Positions 45,029 to 56,382 of a stretch of DNA of 64,000 nt are shown here, piece by piece. The notes below the pieces were generated by a model. That model had not been told where the DNA came from. It was given only the letters and a program-made list of their open reading frames with translations, and did no database searches. Each line of letters opens with the position of its first letter. The stretch's first letter is position 1. Source of the stretch: JACCWP01 sp963801045 (GTDB taxonomy: Bacteria; Actinomycetota; Actinomycetes; Propionibacteriales; Nocardioidaceae); NCBI GenBank assembly GCA_963801045.1, contig CAWDDC010000003.1:434001-498000 (forward strand), in the 5' to 3' direction. The position numbers and the translations under genes were made by a program.

Positions 45029-46126
45029 ATGGCATCCACCGCAGCAGCCCGCCACGTCCCCCAGGCACTGCCACGCGGCCTGCTCATCGTGCTCGGGCTC
45101 GCCGCCACGGTGATCGCGATCGGCGGCATGCGTACGGCCGCCGGGATCATCGGCGCCGACCGTCCTGGCCCTGGTGCTCACGATCGCCGTGCACCCCATG
45201 CGCGGCTACGCCGCCCGGCTGGGCGTCCCGCCGTGGGCCGGGACCCTGGTCGGCATCGTCACCGTCTACGTCGTGCTGCTGCTGCTGGCCGCGTCCCTGG
45301 TGATCGCGGTCGCGCGCTTCGCGACCCTGATGCCCTCCTACCAGGACAAGTTCGACGAGCTGCTGCAGAGCGGGCTGGACACGCTCGCCGGCTACGGCGT
45401 CAGCCGCGACCAGATCAACGACATCACCAGCTCGTTCGACGTGGGCCAGGCGGTGAGCGTGGCGGGCAGCGCGCTCAACGGTGCCCTGTCCCTCACGTCC
45501 AACCTGCTGTTCATCATCACCCTGCTGCTGTTCATGGGCATCGACGCGGCCCACCTGCCGGGCAAGCTGGAGGCGGCGCGCGGCGAGCGGCCGGCGGTGG
45601 TCGCGGCGCTCGACGCGTTCGCGGACGGCACCCGTCGCTACCTGGTGGTCTCCACGGTGTTCGGCCTCATCGTCGCGGTGCTGGACACCGCGTTCCTGGC
45701 GTTCACCCCGGTGCCGGTGCCACTGCTGTGGGGGCTGCTGGCGTTCATCACCAACTACATCCCCAACATCGGCTTCGTCATCGGCCTGGTGCCCCCGGCG
45801 ATCCTCGGCCTGCTCGAGGGCGGCCCGTGGCTGATGCTGCTGATCATCGCGGTCTACAGCGTGCTCAACTTCGTCATCCAGTCGGTGATCCAGCCGAAGT
45901 TCGTCGGCGACTCCGTCGGCATCTCCGGCACCCTGACGTTCCTGTCCCTGGTCTTCTGGGCCTGGGTGCTCGGCGCCGCTCGGGGCGCTGCTCGCGGTGC
46001 CGCTGACGCTGCTGGTCAAGGCGCTGCTGGTCGACGTCGACCCCGACTCGCGCTGGCTCAGCCGGCTGTTGTCCGGGAGCAAGGACGACGGCGAACCGGG
46101 GGCGACACGAGCCGGGGGCGGTGTGA
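45029..46126 (+). CDS. AI-2E family transporter (three frame breaks)
   Basis: The protein has eight expected membrane helices with the family order: GLLIVLGLAATVIAIGGMRT, LALVLTIAVHPMRGYAARLG, VTVYVVLLLLAASLVIAVAR, then VVSTVFGLIVAVLDTAFLAF, LLWGLLAFITNYIPNIGFVI and SGTLTFLSLVFWAWVLGA. Extra bases near 45159, 45985 and in the G runs at 46098-46120 must be skipped; the last makes it end at the TGA 46124, which overlaps the next GTG. Family members move small metabolites or ions. A homologue lies in the same neighbourhood in mycobacteria. Confidence 0.83.
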
Positions 46127-46813
46127 TCGAGCCGGAGACGTCGTCGACCGTCGCACGGGCGGACTCCGAGCGGGGCGAGCTGGTGCTGGCCCGGCGCGCC
46201 GACGGGCCGCTGGAGCTGCGGGCCAACGGGGTCTTCGTCATGGACACCGACGAGATCAGCAGCGAGCGGCGGCTGGCGGAGGCCAGCCTGGCCGCAGCGG
46301 CGGACCCGCGCCGGGTGCTGGTCGGTGGCCTCGGCCTCGGCTGCACGCTGGCCGCGGTGCTCGAGGACCCGCGGGTCGAGCGGGTGACCGTCGCCGAGCT
46401 GGAGCCCGTGCTGGTCGACTGGCTGCGAGCCGATGTCGTGCCGGGCGGCACGGCAGCTGCTGTCCGACCCGCGGGTGGCGGTGCGGGTCGACGACGTCGC
46501 CGCGGTCGTGACCGAGGCCGCCGATGCGGCGTACGACATCGTGCTGCTCGACGTGGACAACGGCCCCGACTTCCTGGTGCACGACGCCAACGCCGACCTC
46601 TACCGCGAGCCCTTCCTGCGCCGGTGCGCCCGGATCCTCTCGGCCGGCGGAGTGCTGGTGGTCTGGTCGATGAACGAGTCGGCCGCGCTGGTGTCGGCGC
46701 TTGGTGCGGCCTTCCCCCGGGTCTGGACCGAACGCTGCCGGGTCCGGCTGGGTGAGCGCGACGCCGCGTACTGGCTCCACCTCGCCCGCGCGGCGTCCGA
46801 GGACGGCCACTAA
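46123..46813 (+). CDS. Spermidine synthase-like methyltransferase-fold protein (frame break)
   Basis: About 229 residues. VLVGGLGLGCTLAAVLEDPR, VTVAELEPVLVDWLRADVV and YDIVLLDVDNGPDFLVHDAN are the SpeE-fold SAM-binding motifs, with the GLGLG loop and DVDNGPD in place of the polyamine-binding GG-D motifs. Actinobacterial relatives are not proven polyamine synthases. One extra G near 46444 breaks the chain before ARQLLSDPRVAVRVDDV. GTGA overlap with the AI-2E gene and 10 bases to fumC indicate one operon. Confidence 0.8.
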
Positions 46814-46823
46814 TCTCGCGCTC

Positions 46824-48228
46824 ATGACGACCCCGGACGCCGGCCACGATCACCGCATCGAGCGCGACACGATGGGCGAGGTACGCGTACCGCGGGACGC
46901 GCTGTGGCGGGCCCAGACCCAGCGCGCGGTCGAGAACTTCCCGATCTCGGGCACCCCGCTGGAGTCCGCGCACATCCGGGCGCTCGCGCAGGTCAAGGGC
47001 GCGTGCGCCCGGGCCAACGCCGAGCTGGGGGTGCTCGACCAGGGCGTGGCCGACGCGATCAGCGACGCTGCGGCGCTGGTCGCCAGCGGGCGGCACGACG
47101 ACGCCTTCCCGGTGGACGTCTTCCAGACCGGCTCGGGCACGTCCAGCAACATGAACATGAACGAGGTGCTGGCCACCCTGGCCACCCGGGTGCTGGGCAG
47201 CTGACGTCCACCCCAACGACCACGTCAACGCCAGCCAGTCGAGCAACGACGTCTTCCCGACGTCGATCCACGTGGCTGCCACCGAGGCCACCAGCCAGGA
47301 CCTGCTGCCCGCGCTCGACCATCTGGCGGGCGCCCTGGAGGCCAAGGCGGCCGAGTTCGCCGAGGTGGTGAAGTCGGGGCGTACCCACCTGATGGACGCC
47401 ACCCCGGTCACCCTGGGCCAGGAGTTCGGCGGCTACGCAGCGCAGGTGCGCCGGGGGATCGAGCGGATCGAGTCGTCACTGCCCCGTGTCGCCGAGGTGC
47501 CGCTCGGCGGCACCGCGGTGGGCACCGGCATCAACACGCCGGAGGGGTTCCCGCAGCGGGTGATCGAGCTGCTGGCCGCCGACACCGGGCTGCCGCTCAC
47601 CGAGGCGGCCAACCACTTCGAGGCGCACGGGGCACGCGACGGCCTGGTCGAGTTCTCCGGGCAGCTGCGCACCGTCGCCGTCAGCCTCACCAAGATCTGC
47701 AACGACCTGCGCTGGATGGGATCCGGGCCGCGCACCGGCCTCGCCGAGATCGCGCTGCCCGACCTCCAGCCGGGGTCGAGCATCATGCCCGGCAAGGTCA
47801 ACCCGGTGCTGCCGGAGGCCACCTTGATGGTGTGTGCCCAGGTCATCGGCAACGACCAGACGATCACCCTCGCCGGCGCCTCGGGCATGTTCGAGCTGAA
47901 CGTGATGCTGCCGGTGATCGCCCGCAACCTGCTGGAGTCGATCCGCCTGCTGGGCAACGCGTCCCGGGTGCTCGCCGACCGGTGCATCAGCGGCATCACC
48001 GCCGACGTCGAGCGCTGCCGTGAGTACGCCGAGTCGTCGCCCTCGGTCGTCACCCCGCTCAACCGGCACATCGGCTACGAGAACGCCGCCAAGGTGGCCA
48101 AGCAGGCGGTCGCGGAGCGGCGGACGATCCGGGAGGTCGTCCTCGAGCACGGCTACGTGCAGCGCGGCGACATCACCGAGGCCGAGCTGGACGAGGCGCT
48201 CGACGTGCTGTCGATGACGCACCCGTGA
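46824..48228 (+). CDS. fumC: Class II fumarate hydratase (frame break)
   Basis: DTMGEVRVPRDALWRAQTQR, FQTGSGTSSNMNMNEVLATL, HPNDHVNASQSSNDVFPTS, the catalytic loop GSSIMPGKVNPVLPEATLMV and TPLNRHIGYENAAKVAKQAV identify FumC (about 467 residues). One extra base near 47202 creates a false stop after RVLG; skipping it gives ADVHPNDHVN. The enzyme hydrates fumarate to malate in the TCA cycle without an iron-sulfur centre. In mycobacteria fum lies next to glpX; here the prm locus, wax ester synthase and others lie between. Confidence 0.92.
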
Positions 48229-48243
48229 GCCGCTGACACCGGG

Positions 48244-48870
48244 GTGGCGGTCCACTGGCGGCCAGGCGAGCAGATCTGGTGGCACTACCGACGTCCCGGG
48301 TGGCGGCCGGGCACGCCGGAGTACGTGCACCCGATGACGGTCGTGCGCGACGACGCCGAGGCCCTGGTGGCCTGGCTCGCGCCCGGCACGCCGGTGCTGC
48401 AGTCCGAGCCCGCCGACGGCCGCGCCGTGCGCGACGTGCCGCTCGCCGAGCGGTTGTCGTGTCCGCGCCGTCAGGGCCGCAGCACCTGGTACGGCCAGGG
48501 CAGCCTGCGGGTGCTGCAGCCCGGTGAGCCGTGGGCGGTCTGCCTGTTCTGGCGTCCGGACTGGTCGCTGGACTGCTGGTACGTCAACCTCGAGCAGCCG
48601 CACGTGCGCGAGGGCCGGCACACCTGCTCGCGGGACCACCTGCTGGACGTCATCGTCGAGCCCGACCGGACGACCCGTCGCAAGGACGCCGACGAGCTCG
48701 CTGCCGCCGTGCAGCAGGGGTACTTCTCCGCCGCCGAGGCGGCGCAGATCGAGGCCGACGCCGCGCGGGCCGAGCAGGCCGTCACTGACTGGCAGCGACC
48801 GTTCCGCGACGGCTGGGAGCACTGGCGGCCCGACCCCGGCTGGCCGCTGCCCGGCCTGCCGCCGGGCTGA
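48244..48870 (+). CDS. DUF402 domain protein
   Basis: Intact, 208 residues from GTG. GEQIWWHYRRPGWRPGTPEY and VRDDAEALVAWLAPGTPVL lead into the DUF402 core SLDCWYVNLEQPHVREGRHT and CSRDHLLDVIVEPDRTTRRK, with DADELAAAVQQGYFSAAEAA at the C-terminal helix. Some DUF402 proteins hydrolyse nucleoside di- and triphosphates with Mg or Mn ions. It follows fumC by 15 bases and is convergent with the DUF2079 gene, seven bases apart. Confidence 0.82.
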   Translation: MAVHWRPGEQIWWHYRRPGWRPGTPEYVHPMTVVRDDAEALVAWLAPGTPVLQSEPADGRAVRDVPLAERLSCPRRQGRSTWYGQGSLRVLQPGEPWAVCLFWRPDWSLDCWYVNLEQPHVREGRHTCSRDHLLDVIVEPDRTTRRKDADELAAAVQQGYFSAAEAAQIEADAARAEQAVTDWQRPFRDGWEHWRPDPGWPLPGLPPG

Positions 48871-48877
48871 GCCATCG

Positions 48878-50248
48878 TCAGCCGACCCGCTCGGCGAGCA
48901 GGTAGCCGCCCCCGACGGGGACGTCCTCCCACCGGGTGCCGGGGTAGTGGCCCTGCGCCCACCGCGCGATGCCGCCGGCCTGCCAGCCCAGCCGGGTGTC
49001 GACCACGACCCAGTCGGGTGTGACCATGTCGGGACCGGTGTTGGTGCCGACGAACGTGACGTCGTGGTCAGGCACCAGCTGGGCGATCAGCCCGATGTCG
49101 GTGTCGACGCTGTCGCCGTCGGGGATCCGGTCGAGCACCGTCTCGGCCGCCTGCTCGCGGGCAGTGTCGGCGTACGTGCTCGGTTCGACGAGGTCGCGCA
49201 ACGGGTACTGGAACGCGAGCACCAGGGCTGCCGTCAGCGCGACTGCGGCACCCTGCTCGGCGTAGCGGGCCAGCCACCGTGGCCGGGACGCCCGGGCCCG
49301 CAGGATGCCGTCGATCATCGCCACGAAGACGATCGGCATCAGCGTCAGCGAGTAGTGCCACTCGGTGCCCCAGTAGGCGTCGTAGTCGCTGAGGAAGCGC
49401 CACCCCAGCGTCGGCAGCGCGACGAGCACCCAGGGCGAGCGCAGTGCCAGGAAGCCGGTGATGCCGAACGTGAGCAGCAGCGTCTCGAGCTTCTCGGCCG
49501 GCCAGAACGCCCGGAGCAGCCAGGGCACCGGGTTGCCCTCGCCGTCGGCGCCGCTGAGCCGGCTCCAGTAGTCGTAGCCGCCGGCGTTCAGCAGCGGGAT
49601 CACCACCAGCAGCACCAGCAGGGTGGCGACCAGCCCGAAGGCGATCAGCCCGATCCCCCAGCGTCGGGCGCCGACCAGCACCAGCACCAGACCGACCGCG
49701 ATCACGGTCACCCCTTGGTCCTCCTTCACGAGCACCAGGGCGCCCGACCACAGCGCCACCCACCGCCAGTCCCGGCGCAGGTACGCCGCGCCCGCCAGCG
49801 CCAGCAGCGGCGCGGCGAAGGCCACCTCGTGCACGTCGAAGTCGGCGGCCTGCACGAGGCCGAACGACAGTCCGTACGCGAGGCCGACGGCGGTCCCGGG
49901 GAACGGGCCGAGGTGCCGCACGGCGGTGGCGAGCACCACGGCCACCGAGAACGCCAGCAGCACGGCCTGGACGACGAGCAGCGTCACCGGTGAGGGCGCC
50001 AGCGCCCACAGCGGCCCGAACAGGGCGATCACCGGGCTGAAGTGGTCGCCGAGCAGGTTGACCCCCGGTCCCTTGATGTCGACCACCGGGTAGCCGCGCT
50101 CGGCGTAGCTGCGTGCGGCCTGGGAGAAGATCGCGAGGTCCCAGGAACGCACGTCGACCCGGTCGTAGCGGGCCACCGACAGCACCGTGTAGACCGCGGC
50201 GAACAGCGCGTAGGCGCCCACGGGCGCCCACCGGGACCAGCGCGGCAC
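48878..50248 (-). CDS. DUF2079 polytopic membrane protein
   Basis: Intact, 456 residues. The region DRVDVRSWDLAIFSQAARSY and GPGVNLLGDHFSPVIALFGP, with DFDVHEVAFAAPLLALAGAA and KEDQGVTVIAVGLVLVLVG, is DUF2079, a glycosyltransferase-C-like fold with about ten membrane helices and an extracytoplasmic tail. It probably uses a lipid-linked sugar to modify the envelope, but donor and acceptor are unknown. The GTG start is five bases after the stop of the subtilase gene, so the two are likely co-transcribed. Confidence 0.85.
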   Translation of the reverse strand: MPRWSRWAPVGAYALFAAVYTVLSVARYDRVDVRSWDLAIFSQAARSYAERGYPVVDIKGPGVNLLGDHFSPVIALFGPLWALAPSPVTLLVVQAVLLAFSVAVVLATAVRHLGPFPGTAVGLAYGLSFGLVQAADFDVHEVAFAAPLLALAGAAYLRRDWRWVALWSGALVLVKEDQGVTVIAVGLVLVLVGARRWGIGLIAFGLVATLLVLLVVIPLLNAGGYDYWSRLSGADGEGNPVPWLLRAFWPAEKLETLLLTFGITGFLALRSPWVLVALPTLGWRFLSDYDAYWGTEWHYSLTLMPIVFVAMIDGILRARASRPRWLARYAEQGAAVALTAALVLAFQYPLRDLVEPSTYADTAREQAAETVLDRIPDGDSVDTDIGLIAQLVPDHDVTFVGTNTGPDMVTPDWVVVDTRLGWQAGGIARWAQGHYPGTRWEDVPVGGGYLLAERVG

Positions 50249-50253
50249 GCGGT

Positions 50254-53247
50254 TCAGTCGACCGAGACGAGGGTGCGGCCGACGAGCTCGTCGTCGGCGC
50301 GGTTGTCGCGGTACCAGCCGATCCAGCCCAGGTACGGCTTCGGCTCGCGCAACCGGCCGGTCTCCAGCTGCCAGCGGTCGTCCTGGGCGGAGACGGCCTC
50401 CTGCCGGCGCGGGGACACCGTGAGCGTGCCGGACGGGCTCCGCGGCACCTGGAAGGTCCGGACCGTGAACGTCGCCTCACCGGCAGGGTCGGCGACGAAC
50501 CACGGCTGGACGTAGACGGTGTAGGTGCCCGCGGCGAGCCCGCGGACCGTGACCTCCTCCGTGGGCTTGCCGGACGCCGACTCGGCGACGACCTCGCCTG
50601 CCTCGTCGAGCACGAACAGGTCGAGGTCGTCGGCAGGCTCGTCGGGCAGCGTCTGGACCCGTACCAGCTCGGCCGGCCCGGCGACCTCGATGGTCTGCGA
50701 CCACAGGCCCTCCAGGCCGGGGGCGAAGTCGGCACCGCTGGTGTCGGACCCGTTGCCCGTGGTGTCGACGCCGGGCACCAGCCCCCGGACCTTCCCCACC
50801 ATCGTGGCGTCCACGCCGGCCCGGGTACGGATCCGGGTGTCTCGGTCCAGGGTCACCTCCGCCGGCGCCTGCACGCCGACCGGCCGCACCACCATCGGCA
50901 GCCGGACCCGGTGGCCCCCTGTGCTGTCCCCGAGCCGCACGACCCCCGCCTGGTAGGCACCGAGGTCGGCGCTGTCGCGCACCACCCGCAGGGTGATCGT
51001 CTCGGACCGGCCGGGTGCCAGCGTGAACACCGACGGCACCGCGGTGACGCTGATGCCCTCGAAGCCGTGCACCGCCACCGAGTAGGTCGACGTCGAGTCG
51101 CCGACGTTGGTCACCGTGCGCCGCACCCGTTCGCGGCCGGCCAGGTCGTTGACCGCGACCGACGGCAGGTTGAGGTTGGAGGCCCGCAGCGGGCGGACGG
51201 GGAACGCCCCGCGCTGGCCCTGTCCGGCGAGCAAGCGGGACCAGTCGCGGAGACCGGAGTCGACGACCAGGCCCGGGTCGAGCATCCGCCCCGGCTGCAC
51301 GAACCCAGCGCCCTGGTCGAACGGGTCGGTCGTGTTGGTCAGGTTGCTGGTCGTCGTCATCATCGCCGACTTGACCGCCATCGGGGACCAGCGCGGATGG
51401 GCCTGCATCAGCAGCGCGGCCAGGCCGGCGACGTTGGCCGCCGACATCGACGTGCCCGAGGAGAAGTCGTAGCCACGTCCCCCGTTGCCCTCCGGGGCGA
51501 CGGCACCGAGCACGTCGATGCCCGGTGCGGCGAGGTCGGGCTTGAGCAGGTCGCCGTCGCCGGCCACCGACGGCCCGCGGCTCGAGCCGGCGCCGAGCGC
51601 CGGCGGGGGCGGCGACTGCCGGCCGGTGTGGGCCAGCAGCTTCGCCGTGGGGTTGTCGGAACCCTCGACATAGGCGTAGATGCCGTCGTAGCCGGTGTCG
51701 GCGATGTGCACCGTCGGGACGGCGTGCAGGTCGGCGTCGAGGCTGTTCGGGCTGGAGTTGACCAGCAGCACGCCGACCCCACCCGCGTTGGCCACGACCG
51801 AGCTCTTCTCCACCCGGTCGCTGGTGCCGCGGTCGCAGACGACGATCGCTCCGGCGACGGCAGCCGGGTCGAGCGTGTCGGGGAAGCACAGCTGTGCCTC
51901 GGCGGGGTCGGCCCCTTCGGCCGCGACGTCACGGCCGAGCACCAGCGGCGCCTCGCTCACGTCGTCAGGGGTGGCGGACGCGCCGACGTAGCGCTCGCCG
52001 TTGCCCAGCTCGACGGTGGCCGGGAAGGTGTAGTGGGTGGCCGCGGCCACCGTGGTCACCCACGGGCTGGGGTGGGCGACGGTGGACGCGGCTGGTCCGC
52101 GGTTGCCGGCGGATGCCGCCACGAACACGCCCGAGTCGGCGGCGTGCAGGAAGGCCAGCTCCACCGGGTCGAGGACGTCGCCGATCGTGCCGCTGACCGA
52201 GTAGTCGATGACGTCGACGCCGTCGGCGACGGCACGGTCGATGGCCGCGACCGCGTCCGACGTCATGCAGCCGGCGGTGAGGTCCGCGGCGGTCCAGCAG
52301 GCCTTGTACGACGCGACCTTGGCCGCAGGCGCCGTGCCGGAGAGCCGGCCGAGGTCGGTGCCCCCGGCGGTGGCCCGTACGCCGTGGTTGCCGGCGGCGG
52401 TCGAGGCGGTGTGCGACCCGTGCCCGTTGTAGTCCTCGGGGGACAGGAACTCCTGCTCCCAGACCGCGCCCGCCCCTCCCTGGCCCTTGAGGAAGTAGCG
52501 TCCGCCGACGAGCTTGTCGTTGCAGGTGAACCGGCCGGCCCGGTCGTCGTCGTCGCCGTGCTGGCAGGCACCGGAGTAGCCCGGCGGCACGCCGGAGCCG
52601 ACGGAGGCGAACGACGCGCTGTCGGAGTCGATGCCGGAGTCGACGACGCCGATGACGGTGCCGCGACCGGCGCCGTCAGCCGAACCCGGTCCGCCGAGGC
52701 GCCGCCACAGGCCGGTGGGAGCGCCGAGCCCGAGCGGCTGGGAGGAGTGCCCGGTGTCGAGATGGCGGACCCGGTCGGGCACGACCGCGACGACGCCCTG
52801 CTGGCGGGACAGCGTGCGCGCCTGCTGGGCGCTCAGGTCGGCAGCGAAGCCGTTCAGGCTGACGGTGTAGTGGTAGAACGCGTCGGAGCCCACGGACCGG
52901 GCCAGCCGGTCCTGGCGGGCCCGCAGCACGGCGGTGTAGGCGCGGGCTGCCGGTGTCGTCGCGTCATAGCGGGCGCCGGCCGGAGGGGCGGTGCGGGCGA
53001 GCCCCGGCGCTCCCCCTCGGTAGGACGCCGCCGGTGTGCGGCCGAGCAGGACGACGTACCTGCCGTTGCTGGCCGTCGACACGGCCGTCGGGTTGCCGGC
53101 CCACGGGGTCGCGACCGCGCCGGCGACCGGCACGACGACAGTGGCCGCGAGCACGGCGGCGACGGCCACCAGGGTGACCGGCCGGACCAGCCAGGTCCGG
53201 ACGCGACGCACACCGCGAGGTGCGTACGACAAGACTCGGCCCTTCAC
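50254..53247 (-). CDS. Secreted subtilisin-type serine protease with PA insert and Fn-like domain
   Basis: Intact, 997 residues. A signal peptide (VRPVTLVAVAAVLAATVVVP) and an inhibitor-type propeptide (FYHYTVSLNGFAADLSAQQA) precede the S8 domain. Catalytic residues are D203 (IGVVDSGIDSD), H276 (NGHGSHTASTAAG) and S600 (SSGTSMSAANVAGL), with oxyanion Asn in AASAGNRGPA. A PA-type insert (AVAGAIVVCDRGTSDRVEKS) sits between His and Ser. Beyond come a fibronectin-III-like domain (RRTVTNVGDSTSTYSVAVHG) and a C-terminal beta domain (RVQTLPDEPADDLDLFVLDE). The layout resembles plant cucumisin-like subtilases. Confidence 0.93.
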   Translation of the reverse strand: MKGRVLSYAPRGVRRVRTWLVRPVTLVAVAAVLAATVVVPVAGAVATPWAGNPTAVSTASNGRYVVLLGRTPAASYRGGAPGLARTAPPAGARYDATTPAARAYTAVLRARQDRLARSVGSDAFYHYTVSLNGFAADLSAQQARTLSRQQGVVAVVPDRVRHLDTGHSSQPLGLGAPTGLWRRLGGPGSADGAGRGTVIGVVDSGIDSDSASFASVGSGVPPGYSGACQHGDDDDRAGRFTCNDKLVGGRYFLKGQGGAGAVWEQEFLSPEDYNGHGSHTASTAAGNHGVRATAGGTDLGRLSGTAPAAKVASYKACWTAADLTAGCMTSDAVAAIDRAVADGVDVIDYSVSGTIGDVLDPVELAFLHAADSGVFVAASAGNRGPAASTVAHPSPWVTTVAAATHYTFPATVELGNGERYVGASATPDDVSEAPLVLGRDVAAEGADPAEAQLCFPDTLDPAAVAGAIVVCDRGTSDRVEKSSVVANAGGVGVLLVNSSPNSLDADLHAVPTVHIADTGYDGIYAYVEGSDNPTAKLLAHTGRQSPPPPALGAGSSRGPSVAGDGDLLKPDLAAPGIDVLGAVAPEGNGGRGYDFSSGTSMSAANVAGLAALLMQAHPRWSPMAVKSAMMTTTSNLTNTTDPFDQGAGFVQPGRMLDPGLVVDSGLRDWSRLLAGQGQRGAFPVRPLRASNLNLPSVAVNDLAGRERVRRTVTNVGDSTSTYSVAVHGFEGISVTAVPSVFTLAPGRSETITLRVVRDSADLGAYQAGVVRLGDSTGGHRVRLPMVVRPVGVQAPAEVTLDRDTRIRTRAGVDATMVGKVRGLVPGVDTTGNGSDTSGADFAPGLEGLWSQTIEVAGPAELVRVQTLPDEPADDLDLFVLDEAGEVVAESASGKPTEEVTVRGLAAGTYTVYVQPWFVADPAGEATFTVRTFQVPRSPSGTLTVSPRRQEAVSAQDDRWQLETGRLREPKPYLGWIGWYRDNRADDELVGRTLVSVD

Positions 53248-53338
53248 GAGGATGCCACCAGGGTAGGCCGCATCGATGCGCAGTCGGGCGGCCTCCTGGC
53301 TGGGCTCCGGTCAGGCGGTCCGCCGGCTGGTCTGAGGG

Positions 53339-54070
53339 TCAGTACCAGCCGTTGGACATCTTGAACGAATTTGCCGCGCAAGGCGAGCCGTAGCGGTCCT
53401 CGATGTAGGACAAACCCCACTCGATCTGGGTCGCCGGGTTGGTCCGCCAGTCGGGCCCCGCGGCGGCCATCTTCTCCGCCGGCAGTGACTGCGGGATGCC
53501 GTAGGCACCCGAGGTGGGGTTGGTCGCCGTGTGGTCCCAGTTGCTCTCGCCGATCCACAGCGAGTCCAGGCAGCCGAACTCCGAGCTCGACCAGCCGTAG
53601 TCGCCGAGCATCGCGAGCGCGATGTCGCGCGGGTCGGAGGGTGCCTCCACGGTGGCGGCGCCGGACACCCCCGCCTCGGCGCCCTGGCGGTCGAGGGAGA
53701 CCTCGGCGTCGTCCTCGTCGACCAGCTGGGGCCGGGCACCGGAGCGGCTGACGCCGAACTCCTCCCCCGCGGCGCTGCGCTCGTCCAGCAGGGCGGAGTC
53801 GGCCGCGCCGCTCGCGAGGTCGCTGCCCTCGCCGGCGGGTGTGTCGCTCGCCGAGGTGCTGGTGGCCGACGTCGAGTCGTCGGCGGTCGCCAGGCTGGCG
53901 GCGGCGGCGCCGCTGACGACGATCCCGGTCACGGCGACCGCGGCCAGGGCCGGCCGGCTGATGGGCCGGACCGACGGCAGGACGGCCGTGACGCGGAGTC
54001 GGGCACGTTCGGTGACGGTGGGCGCGCGGTGGCGCGGCCGCACGTGGCGGCCGGAGGGCGCGTCAGACAC
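53339..54070 (-). CDS. Secreted lytic transglycosylase-like protein
   Basis: Intact, 243 residues from the GTG at 54070. A basic N-terminus and hydrophobic segment (RPALAAVAVTGIVVSGAAAA) act as signal, followed by a disordered Ser/Thr/Ala linker. The C-terminal domain DIALAMLGDYGWSSSEFGCL, SLWIGESNWDHTATNPTSGA and YGIPQSLPAEKMA carries the catalytic Glu (GESNW) of transglycosylase/resuscitation-factor-like folds. It likely cleaves peptidoglycan during growth. A promoter-like pair lies at 54110-54138. Confidence 0.87.
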   Translation of the reverse strand: MSDAPSGRHVRPRHRAPTVTERARLRVTAVLPSVRPISRPALAAVAVTGIVVSGAAAASLATADDSTSATSTSASDTPAGEGSDLASGAADSALLDERSAAGEEFGVSRSGARPQLVDEDDAEVSLDRQGAEAGVSGAATVEAPSDPRDIALAMLGDYGWSSSEFGCLDSLWIGESNWDHTATNPTSGAYGIPQSLPAEKMAAAGPDWRTNPATQIEWGLSYIEDRYGSPCAANSFKMSNGWY

Positions 54071-54109
54071 GGGGCGGGTACTCCAAAGGGACTCGGGGGG
54101 ATCCCGGGC

Positions 54110-54138
54110 AGGATGCCAAAGACCCAAGCCGTTATCAA
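54110..54138 (-). promoter_or_regulatory. Putative promoter of the transglycosylase gene
   Basis: On the minus strand TTGATA (54138-54133) and CATCCT (54115-54110) are separated by 17 bases. The distance to the GTG at 54070 is about 40 bases. The -10 matches the consensus only at three positions, so this is tentative. Confidence 0.4.
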
Positions 54139-54234
54139 ATCGGGACCAAGCGGATCGGCAGATCGGGCGAATGACGCGAACTGCCCCACCGATCCGCCGA
54201 GGATGCACCCCGAGCGGCGCTCCCGGCATGCCTG

Positions 54235-54261
54235 GGGGCCCCGCGCAGTGCGCGGGGCCCC
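54235..54261 (-). terminator. Strong GC hairpin terminator after the sugar ABC ATPase gene
   Basis: GGGGCCCCGCGC and GCGCGGGGCCCC form a perfect 12-bp stem with an AGT loop, 31 bases past the stop of the ATPase gene at 54293. It separates the sugar transport genes from the transglycosylase gene. No U tract, as is common in actinobacteria. Confidence 0.75.
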
Positions 54262-54292
54262 AGCCGGCGTCTGTCCGGGTGGCCGGCGCGCC

Positions 54293-55384
<1,092 letters not shown>

Positions 55385-55458
55385 GAGAGGTGCTTCCCTT
55401 CACCGGCAGGTACGTGCCGGACGATCCGTAGTGAGGGTGGAGCAGTCGGACAAAAGGC

Positions 55459-56382
55459 TTATCCCTTCACCGACCCCGCAGTCAAGCCGCGGACGAAGAA
55501 ACGCTGCAGCGAGAAGAACACCAGCAGCGGGACGGTCATGGTGATGAACGCACCCGCGGTGAGCAGCTGCCAGCCCTCACCGAGGCGAGCCGAGCAGCTG
55601 GGACAGGTTGACCGTCACGACGGCGTTGTCGCCGGTGCCGAGGAACAGCAGCGCGATCAGCAGGTCGTTCCAGACCCACAGGAACTGGAAGATCGCGAAC
55701 GACGCGAGCGCGGGCACCGACATCGGCACGATCAGGCGCCAGAAGGTCTGGTAGTGGCGACGCGCCGTCGATCATCGCCGACTCGATGATGGTGCGGGGC
55801 AGCGTCGCCATGTAGTTGCGCAGGATGTAGATCGCGAGCGGCATGCCGAAGCCGGTGTGCAGGATCCAGACGGCGACGAACTGGCCGACGATGTCGAGAC
55901 CGTCACCACCCATCAGCTCCAGCATCGGCACGAACGCGACCTGGATCGGGATCACGATCAGCGCCACGACGATGATGAAGAAGAAGTCGCGACCCTTGAA
56001 CTCCATGAACGTGAACGCGTACGCCGCGAACGCGGCGAACATGATCGGGATGACGGTGGCCGGGATGGACACGGTCATCGAGTTGATGAAGGCCGCGCCC
56101 ATGTCGTTGCCGACCAGGACCTGGTCGTAGTTGTCCAACGTCCACGTGGACGAGAACGGGTTGACCAGCGTCGTCCACCACACCGGAGTCGGTGACGTCG
56201 TCCTTGGGCCGTAGCGAGGTGATCAGCAGGCCGATGGTGGGGATGGTCCACACCAGGACGACCAGCGTCAGGCCCAGCCGCACCGGCCAGCCGCCCCGCT
56301 TGGTCGGGTCGCCCCCCGGCTGTGCCGTCTTGGCAGCCTTGCGCTCGCCGCCGACCGGGACTTCCGCCGCCGTGGCGCTCAT
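55459..56382 (-). CDS. Carbohydrate ABC transporter permease, MalG-like (three frame breaks)
   Basis: The readable parts are LGLTLVVLVWTIPTIGLLIT, MGAAFINSMTVSIPATVIPI, LHTGFGMPLAIYILRNYMAT and the EAA loop LPRTIIESAMIDGA that contacts the ATPase, ending FFSLQRFFVRGLTAGSVKG. Breaks near 56185, 55765 and 55585 each add one base, and the 924-base span agrees. About 304 residues, six helices. The start overlaps the stop of the MalF-like gene (ATGA). The GLTAGSVKG tail is typical of this family. Confidence 0.87.

Noticed and set aside
45997..46755. Apparent fusion of AI-2E transporter tail and spermidine synthase-like protein
   Set aside because: A GTGA stop/start overlap is present at 46123-46126 and one indel in the preceding G runs restores separate genes, matching the three-base surplus of the transporter.
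54071..54234. Cyclic-di-AMP (ydaO-type) riboswitch before the transglycosylase gene
   Set aside because: Such elements often precede cell-wall hydrolase genes in actinobacteria, but the conserved riboswitch segments could not be matched; only a possible promoter is seen.
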